Part shown: positions 32,665 through 40,649 of the stretch, piece after piece
Numbering within the stretch: position 1 is the stretch's first letter
Layout: every line of letters starts with the position of its first letter
Assembly (NCBI GenBank): GCA_015709595.1
Contig: CP054178.1
Coordinates: 2,237,205 to 2,301,204 of the forward strand
Reading direction: 5' to 3'
DNA length: 64,000 nucleotides
Source: Phycisphaeraceae bacterium
Lineage (GTDB): Bacteria; Planctomycetota; Phycisphaerae; Phycisphaerales; SM1A02
The notes under the pieces: generated by a model
What the model was told of the DNA's origin: nothing
The model's input: only the letters and a program-made list of their open reading frames with translations
Database searches by the model: none
Position numbers and translations under genes: made by a program

Positions 32665-34635
32665 TCATTGCTCCTGGGCCGGTGCGATGGGGTCGGTCGC
32701 GGGCTGGTTCAGCGCGGGATGATTGAGCAGGAAGCGCCGGCGCTGCTCGAAGAACAGCCGCAGCGTCATCCCGCCGCCCGGCGCTGCACCGGGGCCGGCG
32801 GGCGGCGCGTCGGCCTCGCCCGCGCCTCCGCCTGGCTGGGGCATGGGCGGCAGTTGATCCGACGTGACGCGTCGGAACTGCTCGAGCGAGGAGAGTTTCT
32901 TCGTGTCCTCCGCGATGGCCTGCTCGATGAGCGTCCGCTGCCGCGCGATGAACGGGCCGATGACGCTCCAATCCAGCGACTTCTCCGCCAGCGTGCGCAC
33001 GTTGTCGAGGTATTTCGCCCGCAGCGACGGTACGGCGAGCAGGCGGCTGCGCAGGGGTTTGCGGAGATCATCCATGCCGATCAACGGGTCGAGGTTGACA
33101 CCCCCGCCTCGCTGCCCGCGCTGAACGCCCCCCGGATTCCCCGGCCCGCCCGGCGCCGCGCCGCCGGGCGGGAGTTGCCCTCCGGGAGGCGCGCCGGTCC
33201 CGCCAGGAGGCGGTTGCGGTGGACGATCCTGACCCTGTCCACCGATGCCCGCGCCTCCGGGTCCGATGGGTACGGGTCCGCCGCCGCCCGCGCCGGGGGG
33301 GGCGCCTGGTCCGCCTCGTCCACCGCCACCGGGGGGAGCGCCGCCCGGGAATCCGCCGCCGCCCAGTGCGAACGACTCGTTCATGTCATGCGGGATGAGG
33401 TGGAACATGCCCTTCTCATCCTTGTAGAGGTTGTAATCACTGGCCCGCACCCAGTAGCCGTCGCTGTTCACCAGCACGTTGTCCAGCGCCAGGAACCAGA
33501 GAGCGCCGTCGATGTCGAGGATCGGCCTGAGCGCTTCTTCCAGATGCTCCGTCGGCGTGGTGCTCAGGACGCGGCAGAGGTTGACCAGATCACGCCAGTC
33601 CTTCTCGTCATCCTTGGACTTGATCTGGTAGCGGCGGCGGTACTCGGCCAGATCATCGCCCACGTAATCCAGACCCGACTGGCCGTTGGGGCTGCCGCTC
33701 ACCTTCCACCGCGCCCCCTTGCCCCCGTCGAAGTGTTCGGCGACGAAGTCCCGGTTGAACTGCTCCACGCTCACGTACACGCCCCACGACTCGCCGTTGA
33801 CCACCACGCGCACCAGGTTGGCGCGCGGCGCGGCGATGTGCTCCCGCGCCATGTTGGAATACAGAATCGTGCTGAGGAACGACGGATCGCCGTTGGAGTT
33901 GAGCAGGTTCAGCGTCTTGTGCCCGTACAAGCGCTGCTGGGGATTCACAAGGTCAAGCGACACGTTGAACGATCGCTTGTGCCCGGCGGGAATCATGAAG
34001 TACGACGATGCGCCGCGAAAGCTCACGCCGACCTGCGGATAGGTTTCGCCGTCCACGGTCAGCGTGGCGGGCACTTCGACGTCGGTGTTGTAGAAGTCGG
34101 CCAGCTCGGCTTCCCACTCCGCGCTCTCGAAGTCGATGAAGATGGTCCGCAGAATGGTCTGGTCGTAGAGCGGGGCATCGGGATGGTTGGTCACGTCGGC
34201 GGGCGTCACGCGCGGGCCCGGCGCGGCCGGCTCGCGCTGCGGCCTGGCCCGCCCCCCCGGACCTGCCCCCGGACCACCCCCCGGACCTGCCCCCGGACCT
34301 CGCTGATTGCCGGGATTCTGCCTGAGGAACTCCCGCGCGGCGGCTCGTTCTTCGGCATTGAGCCAGCCATCGCCGCTCACATCGAACTGCTTGACGAGTT
34401 GGCGTTCCACGCCCCCCGGACCACCCGGCCCCCCCGGCATGCCCATGCCTCCCGGCCCTCCGGGTCCGCTGGGGGGTCGCAGCACGTCCTGCCCGCCTCC
34501 AGGCCGCCCCCCCGCGCCTCCGGGTGGGGGCGGGGGCTCCTGAGCGGCCAAGGCCGGAATCGTCAGTCCAGCCGCGAGGGGAAAGCAGACCAGGGGATGA
34601 GACAGGCGACGCCAACCGAACGAGCGAAGGGGCAT
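32665..34635 (-). CDS. CotH-family kinase-like exported protein with EF-hand
   Basis: A 656-residue protein with a signal peptide (to about residue 32), a Pro/Gly-rich linker, an EF-hand loop 'DVSGDGWLNAEE' near residue 86, a second Gly-rich linker, then a CotH domain. CotH proteins are atypical protein kinases of spore coats. Conserved CotH stretches include 'GVSFRGASSYFMIPAGHKRS', 'YGHKTLNLLNSNGDPSFLS', 'NVLVNSDGYWVRASDYNLYK' and 'FHLIPHDMNESFALGGG' (metal-binding Asp). A roughly 110-residue Gly/Pro tract interrupts the domain just after this motif. AAGGA precedes the ATG. It is the first gene of the CotH-VTC-DUF4956 operon; export places it in the periplasm or at the surface. Confidence 0.85.
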   Translation of the reverse strand: MPLRSFGWRRLSHPLVCFPLAAGLTIPALAAQEPPPPPGGAGGRPGGGQDVLRPPSGPGGPGGMGMPGGPGGPGGVERQLVKQFDVSGDGWLNAEERAAAREFLRQNPGNQRGPGAGPGGGPGAGPGGRARPQREPAAPGPRVTPADVTNHPDAPLYDQTILRTIFIDFESAEWEAELADFYNTDVEVPATLTVDGETYPQVGVSFRGASSYFMIPAGHKRSFNVSLDLVNPQQRLYGHKTLNLLNSNGDPSFLSTILYSNMAREHIAAPRANLVRVVVNGESWGVYVSVEQFNRDFVAEHFDGGKGARWKVSGSPNGQSGLDYVGDDLAEYRRRYQIKSKDDEKDWRDLVNLCRVLSTTPTEHLEEALRPILDIDGALWFLALDNVLVNSDGYWVRASDYNLYKDEKGMFHLIPHDMNESFALGGGGFPGGAPPGGGGRGGPGAPPGAGGGGPVPIGPGGAGIGGQGQDRPPQPPPGGTGAPPGGQLPPGGAAPGGPGNPGGVQRGQRGGGVNLDPLIGMDDLRKPLRSRLLAVPSLRAKYLDNVRTLAEKSLDWSVIGPFIARQRTLIEQAIAEDTKKLSSLEQFRRVTSDQLPPMPQPGGGAGEADAPPAGPGAAPGGGMTLRLFFEQRRRFLLNHPALNQPATDPIAPAQEQ

Positions 34636-34776
34636 GGGGAATCCTTCACGGGTCGTGAATCGATCCTGAACAGCCGCACAACAACGGATAGGTACGGGAC
34701 CGTATTGCCCCGCGCCCCCGGAGATGACAGCGGCTGCGGTTGGTGGACAGGCCGGTTCTGCATCGGTTGGTGGCTC

Positions 34777-34805
34777 TTGGCTCGTGGCTGATAGCCGAGA
34801 GCCAA
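34777..34805 (-). repeat. Hairpin formed by heptamer-like repeat
   Basis: TTGGCTC-GT-GGCT-GAT-AGCC-GA-GAGCCAA forms a 7-bp plus 4-bp stem. It sits in a stretch of GGCTNNT-like words (34764-34830) 31 bases beyond the stop of the minus-strand DUF6958-like gene. It could act as a terminator or belong to a degenerate heptamer repeat. Confidence 0.5.
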
Positions 34806-34836
34806 CAGCCGATCGCCGATCGCCATCGGCCCCTTC

Positions 34837-35160
34837 CTACCCCTTCCTCAGCCGCTGCGGCTTCGACCCCTCGATCCGCGCGATCTCGCCCTTCGCCTCC
34901 AGGTCCAGTTTCACCGTCGTCACGTACCACGACACCGAGCCGGACCAGTCCCGCGGCAGGTGGGGCTTGACGGCCCGCACCAGGTCGCGGAAGGCGATGC
35001 CCTCCTTTGAGCGCGGCATGGCCTTGAGAATGGCGGTGCGCATCGCCTCGTACTTGCGGTCATTGATGCGCGTGCCGCCCTGGCCCTTGGGGTAGTTGAT
35101 GTTTTCGGTGAGGATGGTGGTGGAGGCGGGACGACGTGAACGCGCCTTCTTCTTCGCCAT
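34837..35160 (-). CDS. Small DUF6958-like protein
   Basis: A 107-residue basic protein, 'MAKKKARSRRPASTTILTEN' at the start, then 'INDRKYEAMRTAILKAMP', 'GIAFRDLVRAVKPHLPRD' and 'SVSWYVTTVKLDLEAKGEIA'. This resembles the DUF6958 family, whose last part looks like a winged-helix (reads as LDLEAKG). It may bind nucleic acid (inferred from the basic N-terminus). The ATG at 35160 is preferred because the residues upstream in the frame are not similar. It is divergent from mdh. The family assignment is from memory and should be treated as tentative. Confidence 0.6.
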   Translation of the reverse strand: MAKKKARSRRPASTTILTENINYPKGQGGTRINDRKYEAMRTAILKAMPRSKEGIAFRDLVRAVKPHLPRDWSGSVSWYVTTVKLDLEAKGEIARIEGSKPQRLRKG

Positions 35161-35195
35161 GACGCCGCGTGCCTCGAAAGAGGGAATGGTGCTCG

Positions 35196-35223
35196 TTGCC
35201 CGGATTCGGGCCACTTCTATCAT
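35196..35223 (+). promoter_or_regulatory. Putative sigma-70 promoter of mdh
   Basis: TTGCCC (4/6) at 35196-35201, 16-base spacer, TATCAT (5/6) at 35218-35223, 78 bases before the ATG. The spacer includes the inverted repeat GCCCG-GATT-CGGGC. Confidence 0.45.
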
Positions 35224-35246
35224 CACGACCCTTGCGAGATTCCGCA

Positions 35247-35279
35247 ATGCCCCGCCGCGCCCGATGGCGTCCGGGGCAT
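35247..35279 (+). other. Hairpin in the mdh leader
   Basis: ATGCCCCG and CGGGGCAT form an 8-bp stem; inside, CGCC-CGAT-GGCG can pair to a small inner stem. It ends 21 bases before the mdh ATG and just before the AAAGGA ribosome site. It could affect translation or stability of the transcript. Confidence 0.4.
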
Positions 35280-35300
35280 CCCTGAAAGGACGATGAGGAC

Positions 35301-36299
35301 ATGCGACGAGCGAAGATTTCGGTCATTGGCGCGGGCGGCAACGTCGGAGCGACCGTGGCTCTCTGGTGCGCCATCAAGGAACTGGGCGACATCGTCGCCA
35401 TCGACATCCGCCTTCCCAAGGCAGGCGGGAAAGAAGGTGAAACCTTCCTCCCCGTCGAAGGCCGCATGCTCGACCTGGCCCAGTGCGGCCCGCTGGAGCG
35501 TTTCGACTCATCCATCACCGCCACCGATGACTACGCCGCCATCACCGGCAGCGACGTGGTGGTGGTCACCGCAGGTCTGCCGCGCAAGCCGGGTATGAGC
35601 CGCGACGACCTGATTCAGACCAACGTCAAGATCGTCAAGCAGGTGGCGGAGAACGTGGCGAAGAACGCGCCCGAGGCGGTGATGATCATCGTCTCCAACC
35701 CGCTGGACGCCATGGTCTACACCGCGTGGAAGGCGAGCAGGTTCCCCACGCATCGCATCCTCGGCCAGGCAGGCGCGCTGGATGTGGCCCGCTTCAAGAC
35801 GTTCATCGCCATGGAGACCGGCTTCAGCGTCGAGGACATCAACGCCCTGCTGCTGGGCGGGCACGGCGACGACATGGTCCCGCTGCCCCGCTACACCAAC
35901 ATCGCGGGCATCCCCGTCACGCAGTTCATCAGCGAAGCGCGGCTGGCGGAACTGGTGCAGCGGGCCAAGGTGGGCGGCGGCGAGATCGTCAACAAGATGG
36001 GCACCAGCGCCTACTACGCCCCGGCCCTGGGCACCACCGACATGGTGGAGGCCATCATCAAGGACAAGAAGCGCATCATCCCCTGCGCCGCCTACTGCGA
36101 GAACGAGTATGGCGTCGCGCCCGGCCAGAAGGGCCAGGGCTACTTCGTCGGCGTGCCGGTGGTGCTGGGAACGCGCGGCGTGGAGAAGGTCATCGAGATT
36201 CCGCTCGACGGCGCCGAGCGGAAACTGATGGATGAGTCCATCAGCCACGTGAAGGATCTGGTGAAGGTGGTGCGCGGGCTGTTCCCCGAGCTGGGGTGA
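35301..36299 (+). CDS. mdh: Malate dehydrogenase
   Basis: NAD-dependent (S)-malate dehydrogenase of the LDH-like type, interconverting malate and oxaloacetate in the TCA cycle. 332 residues. The Rossmann start is 'ISVIGAGGNVGATVALW'. The substrate loop 'AGLPRKPGMSRDDLIQTN' has Arg at the position that selects malate over lactate. 'MIIVSNPLDAMVYTAWKAS' and the catalytic His in 'LLGGHGDDMVPLPRYTNIAG' follow. A putative promoter and leader hairpin precede it; a weak hairpin CGTTCGT/ACGAACG at 36359-36378 follows. It is transcribed away from the DUF6958-like gene. Confidence 0.95.
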   Translation: MRRAKISVIGAGGNVGATVALWCAIKELGDIVAIDIRLPKAGGKEGETFLPVEGRMLDLAQCGPLERFDSSITATDDYAAITGSDVVVVTAGLPRKPGMSRDDLIQTNVKIVKQVAENVAKNAPEAVMIIVSNPLDAMVYTAWKASRFPTHRILGQAGALDVARFKTFIAMETGFSVEDINALLLGGHGDDMVPLPRYTNIAGIPVTQFISEARLAELVQRAKVGGGEIVNKMGTSAYYAPALGTTDMVEAIIKDKKRIIPCAAYCENEYGVAPGQKGQGYFVGVPVVLGTRGVEKVIEIPLDGAERKLMDESISHVKDLVKVVRGLFPELG

Positions 36300-36633
36300 C
36301 TCGGCTGACAGGACAAGCGTGGTGGGGCGGGCGTCCCCGCCTGCCTTTCCTGCGACTTCGTTCGTGAAAGAACGAACGATCTATTTTCGCGCGATTGTTG
36401 AACACAGCCGCCCCGTAGTCGTTATGCTCGATATGGAGAGCGCGTCGGCGCCGCGCACGCGCCGTGCGATCGTGGGCGGGTGAAGGGAGCGGTCGGGTGA
36501 ACGCCTGATCGCGGCGCTGCGGCGGGGCGAGAGTATTCCGGGGTTCCGAGCTTCCGGGGCGGATGTCCGACAACGTCTGACCATCCGGCATGGCTTGCCG
36601 ACCGATCGAGGTCACCTCTCGAAGGAGCACATC
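36300..36633 (+). other. Intergenic region mdh to membrane protein gene
   Basis: 334 bases. Near the start there is a hairpin CGTTCGT/ACGAACG at 36359-36378 followed by ATCTATTTT, a weak terminator candidate for mdh. A TTGAAC near 36398 with TATGCT about 19 bases later is a weak promoter candidate. The rest is GC-rich without a supported gene. Confidence 0.35.
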
Positions 36634-37281
36634 ATGGGATTCCCCGCTCAACTGGACGAGAACGATCCGGCGTTCCCCCACGATGACACCGTGAGCCACT
36701 TCGCGGCGAAGGAGCTGCTCATCCTGCTGCGCATCAGCGTGGCCCTTGGTATTGCAGCGACCGCGGTGACCATGGCCACCTTCTGGTTCTGGGCGTGGGT
36801 GCCGGCGGTGATTCTGCTGGTGTGCTTCGGCGCGCTGCTGCTGTGCCACAACGTGGAGCAGCGTACGCGCCGCGAGAAGTTCGAGCAGGAGCTGGCCGTG
36901 TGGCGCGAGCGCGAGGCGGAGTTGCGCATGACGCAACTCGCCGACCCCGCCGCGCCGCCCGAGGCCGGTCACTCGCCCGATGAAGCGGCGCCGACCTCCG
37001 AACTCGACATCGTGCCCATGCCAGTCCTCAAGCGCGAGATGTGGATGGGCGTGGAGATCGTCGTGGGCCTCGGTCTGGCGGCGGTGGGGGTGGTCATCGC
37101 CGGACTGGTCACGGGCCATCTGGAGCGCGATCTGGTGCTGCTGGCCACGGGCCTGTTCGTGGTCTACGGCGCGTTCGTGATGGGTCCGGTCTGGCTGGGA
37201 TGGTTCGGCGACGTGGACGAGGCCGAGCGCCGCAAGGAGCAGCCGGAGCGAACGCCCGTGGCGCGGGCGCAGTTCAGGTGA
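36634..37281 (+). CDS. Hypothetical membrane protein (four TM segments)
   Basis: A 215-residue protein with two hydrophobic hairpins. Residues about 26-70 contain 'LRISVALGIAATAVTMATFW' and a second helix. After a charged, Arg/Glu-rich loop, residues about 140-190 contain 'IVVGLGLAAVGVVIAGLVTG' and 'LLATGLFVVYGAFVMGPVWL'. Four membrane spans in two hairpins are predicted. No family was recognised. The ATG at 36634 has GAAGGAG at 36621-36627, a strong ribosome site, so the frame upstream is not used. It lies alone between mdh and an oppositely oriented membrane protein gene. Confidence 0.7.
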   Translation: MGFPAQLDENDPAFPHDDTVSHFAAKELLILLRISVALGIAATAVTMATFWFWAWVPAVILLVCFGALLLCHNVEQRTRREKFEQELAVWREREAELRMTQLADPAAPPEAGHSPDEAAPTSELDIVPMPVLKREMWMGVEIVVGLGLAAVGVVIAGLVTGHLERDLVLLATGLFVVYGAFVMGPVWLGWFGDVDEAERRKEQPERTPVARAQFR

Positions 37282-37289
37282 GGCGTCAG

Positions 37290-37350
37290 GCATCGAGCGC
37301 CGGGACTCGGTTGTCGGGAGTCGGGTTCCACCCGGGCCTCGGAACTCACG
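37290..37350 (+). repeat. Degenerate GC-rich direct repeat
   Basis: The stretch after the membrane protein gene contains GGGACTCGG and GGGAGTCGG as near-identical direct repeats, with GGGTTCC and CCCGGGCC words nearby. It recalls the short-word repeats before flgL and fliW, without a fixed unit. Function unknown. Confidence 0.3.
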
Positions 37351-37404
37351 CGGCGCAGCCGCCCCGCGCGCCAATGGCTCGTGCCTCAGCCCACCATCTG
37401 TCGC

Positions 37405-37992
37405 CTAGTTCCTCTCATCCCCCTCCTCCCCCTCGAACTCCTCATCCGCAACATCGGCGGGCGAGAGAGGCGAGACGCACTTGGCCGCGTGGGCCACGGC
37501 CTGGTCGGGGTCGCCGCCGCACGGCAGCCCCGGGCCGCGCCAGCGATCACCGTCGTAGGGGAAGGCGACGTAGCCGAGCCCCTGCCGGTCGGTGTGGTTG
37601 TCGAGAATGATCACCGGCACGAAGCCCAGCGTGATGCTGTTGACCTCGGTGGTGAAGCACGCCCGGTCAGAACGGTCGAAGCGGATCGAGTAGCGGTACC
37701 TCATGTCGCGCAGGTGCATCGACGTGCCGCGGATCAGCTCGTTGCGACGCTGCTCGGGCAGCCGCTCGATGCGGTCGGGCTCGCGGCCGGTCGCGTCCGG
37801 CTCCGGATCGTCGTCAACCGCACCATGGTCGCGTGACTGCACCAGCAGGGCGATCATCTGCGCCGCGCCGAGAACGATGAGCGTGATTCCCGTCGCGCGG
37901 GCGGAATACGCCACCCAGACCCAGACGCCGGCGGCCATGCAGATGAGGCAGGCCGCGAACGAGATGAACCGCCATGCGCTGGAAGGCAGCAT
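37405..37992 (-). CDS. Hypothetical membrane protein (two TM segments)
   Basis: A 195-residue protein starting 'MLPSSAWRFISFAACLICMA', with two N-terminal membrane helices ('FAACLICMAAGVWVWVAY' and 'GITLIVLGAAQMIALLV') followed by a charged soluble domain. The second half has a strand-rich segment 'YRYSIRFDRSDRACFTTEVN' and an acidic tail 'EEFEGEEGDE'. No family was recognised. The ATG at 37992 is chosen over a TTG six bases upstream; no strong ribosome site is visible. It is divergent from the FG-GAP protein gene. Confidence 0.6.
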   Translation of the reverse strand: MLPSSAWRFISFAACLICMAAGVWVWVAYSARATGITLIVLGAAQMIALLVQSRDHGAVDDDPEPDATGREPDRIERLPEQRRNELIRGTSMHLRDMRYRYSIRFDRSDRACFTTEVNSITLGFVPVIILDNHTDRQGLGYVAFPYDGDRWRGPGLPCGGDPDQAVAHAAKCVSPLSPADVADEEFEGEEGDERN

Positions 37993-38331
37993 GCCCAAGT
38001 GTACCGCTGCCGACGCCCACGACGGCGCGGTTCACCGATCCACTACCATGATCTGATCCAGTCGCTTGCGGCGGATGTCCGGCGCCACGCAGTCCGCCGC
38101 GTGACGACGTGAACCGGGGGAGCCGCTGTGATGCGGGTGAACGTGCGGAAGGGTGCGAGCGGTCATTCGAGCCATCGTTCGAATCACTCGGCACTGGGTA
38201 TCACGGCGCACCGAAGGGTGTCCGCTCGCACACGGCGTGGCCCTGCACCCGATCCATCCGCGCCTGGCGGGTTGGCATGGTTGTTGTGGCACGTCCAGAG
38301 CCGGGCCTGTCCGCAAAGAAGGAGTGTGGCC
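37993..38331. other. Divergent intergenic region before FG-GAP gene
   Basis: 339 bases. It contains an inverted repeat ATTCGA/TCGAAT at 38165-38184, which could be an operator, and the AAGGAG ribosome site of the next gene at 38318-38323. The frame before 38332 is open, but its residues do not resemble the FG-GAP protein. No clear promoter. Confidence 0.35.
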
Positions 38332-39936
38332 ATGTGCGTGCGACTCGTTCAAACCAATGACGTTTCTTTCCTGCTCGCGGGTGTGATCGGCCTCGTCCTC
38401 TCCGGCGGCGCGGCAGCGCTGCCCGGCGGCGACTTCAACGGCGACGGGTTTGACGACCTGGCGATTGGCGTGCCTGACGAAGATGTGGGACTGAGGGTGG
38501 ATGCGGGGGCCGTGCATGTTCTGTACGGTTCGGTTGGCGGACTGCGCGCCACGATCGCGTCGGGCGCGCCCATCGATGCGCGGCTGTTCACCGAGTCCGC
38601 CACGTGGTGGGCCGGGGTGTCGCCGCAGGCGGGTTCGAGGTTCGGCGAGGCGCTCGCCATCGGCGACTTCAACGATGACGGATTCGATGACCTGGCGATC
38701 AGCGCGCCGGGGCGCGACATCGTCGCCGTCGCGGACGCCGGTCGGGTGTACGTTGTCTACGGCGGGCACGCGGGTCTGGGGTCGGGTGGATCGTGGATCA
38801 TCAGCGAGGCAAGCTACGCCCGTGCGGTCGGCGCCGGCGACCGATTCGGGCTCTCTCTTGCCAGCGGTGATTTCGATGGCGATGGCGCCGACGACCTGGT
38901 GATCGGCGCGCCGCTGGACGACCTTGATGCGGCGGATGCCGGCGTGGCGTGGCTGGCGTATGGAGCACCGGGCGGGCTCATGCTCATCCCGCGCCGCGCG
39001 CCGCTTCATCTGGTCCACTGGGGGATGACGCCGGGGCCGGGTGACATGTTCGGCTGGTCGCTGGCGGTGGGGAACTTCGACAGCGACGGGTACGACGACC
39101 TGATCGTCGGTGCGCCCGGCTTCGATCGCCTCGGCGTGGTCAATTGCGGTCAGGCCTTCGCCTTTCACGGCGGGCCGCGCGGCACGGAGTTCGGCGGCAT
39201 CGTGCTCCTCACGCAGTCCATCTTTCCGGGCGGCGACGTGGAGGAGGTCGGCGATCAACTGGGTTGGTCCGTGGCCGCGGGCGATTTCGACGGCAACTGG
39301 GCCGACGACGTGGCCATCGGCGCACCCCTTGAGGATCTCGGCGGAATCATGAACGCGGGGTCAGTGTTCGTGACCGGCGGAATACCGGGTGCGGGATTGA
39401 CCTTCGGCTGGCACCCGGATCAGAGCTTCGAGCAGGATCGCTTCGGGCTGGATGGAAATGAGCCCGATGACCAGTACGGCGTGGCGGTGATCACGGGCGA
39501 CTGGAACGGCGACGGCTGTGATGACCTGGTCATCGGCATGCCCGAGCAGTCAATCGGCGCCGCGGTCTCCGCGGGCGTGATCCACGTGCTGCCCGGCGAT
39601 CTTGGCTTCGGGCCGGGCTTGGGCGCGTTCCCCGCGTTCCGGTGGCATCAGAACACCACGGGAGTGCTGGATGTTGCGGAGTCGGATGACCGGTTCGGCG
39701 CCGCACTGGGCAAGGGGGACTACAACGGCGACGGGTTCGACGACCTGGTGGTGGGCGTCCCGGGCGAGGATGTGGGAGGCGTGGCCGATTGCGGCTGCGT
39801 GCAGGTGTTCTATGGGTCCGCGGCGGGCCTGAGCGCTGCGGCCGATCAGGTCTGGCATCAGGGCAGCAGGGGCGTGCGAGACGCCAACGAAGCGGGCGAC
39901 GCCTTCGGATCGGTCATCGGTTTCAAGCGCTGGTAA
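38332..39936 (+). CDS. Exported seven-repeat FG-GAP (integrin-like) protein
   Basis: A 534-residue exported protein. The N-terminal hydrophobic segment 'SFLLAGVIGLVLSGGAAALP' is a signal peptide. Seven copies of the FG-GAP/integrin-alpha repeat follow, each with a Ca2+-binding loop of the type DFNGDGFDDL and ending in 'IGxP': DFNGDGFDDL, DFNDDGFDDL, DFDGDGADDL, NFDSDGYDDL, DFDGNWADDV, DWNGDGCDDL and DYNGDGFDDL. Seven repeats are the number for a complete beta-propeller. Such proteins are typically adhesive or extracellular. The start at 38332 is set by AAGAAGGAG upstream and the signal peptide. Confidence 0.88.
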   Translation: MCVRLVQTNDVSFLLAGVIGLVLSGGAAALPGGDFNGDGFDDLAIGVPDEDVGLRVDAGAVHVLYGSVGGLRATIASGAPIDARLFTESATWWAGVSPQAGSRFGEALAIGDFNDDGFDDLAISAPGRDIVAVADAGRVYVVYGGHAGLGSGGSWIISEASYARAVGAGDRFGLSLASGDFDGDGADDLVIGAPLDDLDAADAGVAWLAYGAPGGLMLIPRRAPLHLVHWGMTPGPGDMFGWSLAVGNFDSDGYDDLIVGAPGFDRLGVVNCGQAFAFHGGPRGTEFGGIVLLTQSIFPGGDVEEVGDQLGWSVAAGDFDGNWADDVAIGAPLEDLGGIMNAGSVFVTGGIPGAGLTFGWHPDQSFEQDRFGLDGNEPDDQYGVAVITGDWNGDGCDDLVIGMPEQSIGAAVSAGVIHVLPGDLGFGPGLGAFPAFRWHQNTTGVLDVAESDDRFGAALGKGDYNGDGFDDLVVGVPGEDVGGVADCGCVQVFYGSAAGLSAAADQVWHQGSRGVRDANEAGDAFGSVIGFKRW

Positions 39937-39949
39937 GAAATCGCTGGCG

Positions 39950-40570
39950 TCACTGAATGCCCGCGCGGAAGGCGTTGTTCATCCGCACCAGCACTTCACC
40001 GGTGATATCGCGTTTCCCGCTGGCGAACAGCATGCGACGGGTGAACATCTGCGGAATCACCTCGTCGGGCGTGCCCGGCTGAATGCGGATGTCGGTGTCA
40101 TCCAGCAGCACGTACTCATACCCCTGGGCTTCGGCCAGCTCCTTCACCGCCTTGAGCACCTTGTCGTACATGCGCATGTACTCGATGGATTCCTCGAGAT
40201 TGCGCAGGTTCGACTTCACTTCCATCCATGACTTGAAGTCCGCCGCCTTGATGAGCAGCTGCTCCTGCAGCCCCCGGGTGCGATCCGAGCCCGCCGGCAG
40301 CGCGTCGAGTTCGTCGCGCATCTGCTGAATCTCCGACTGGCGGCTCTCCTGCTCCTTGCGCATGTCGGCGGCCAGGGTGTTGAGCCGCGTGCGGATGGCG
40401 GCCGTCTCCTCCAGGTCGTTGAGCAGCCGCGTCAGGTTGACGGAGACGATCCTCTGATCAGTCGCCTGCGACTGCGGCGCGGCGGGGCTGGTCAGGGCGC
40501 CGGTCACCATTGTTCCGGCGGCGAGGGAAAGGGCGGCGATGACGACCGCGGATGAATGGCGAAGGGACAT
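39950..40570 (-). CDS. OmpH/Skp-like periplasmic chaperone
   Basis: A 206-residue exported protein of the OmpH/Skp type. A signal peptide ('VIAALSLAAGTMVTGALTSP') is followed by 'RIVSVNLTRLLNDLEETAAI' (OmpH proteins begin their mature part with an 'AvVDxqrl' style strand), then a long charged coiled-coil ('RKEQESRQSEIQQMRDELDA') and a C-terminal strand-helix with 'GYEYVLLDDTD'. Skp holds unfolded outer-membrane proteins in the periplasm. AGGAG precedes the ATG. It lies convergent with the FG-GAP gene with only 13 bases between stops. Confidence 0.78.
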   Translation of the reverse strand: MSLRHSSAVVIAALSLAAGTMVTGALTSPAAPQSQATDQRIVSVNLTRLLNDLEETAAIRTRLNTLAADMRKEQESRQSEIQQMRDELDALPAGSDRTRGLQEQLLIKAADFKSWMEVKSNLRNLEESIEYMRMYDKVLKAVKELAEAQGYEYVLLDDTDIRIQPGTPDEVIPQMFTRRMLFASGKRDITGEVLVRMNNAFRAGIQ

Positions 40571-40649
40571 GAGCCGCTCCTGGCTGGGGATCGGTGGGAT
40601 CGAAGCACGAGACAGGAATGATACCGATCCGCTTCAGACAGGCCGCGAG

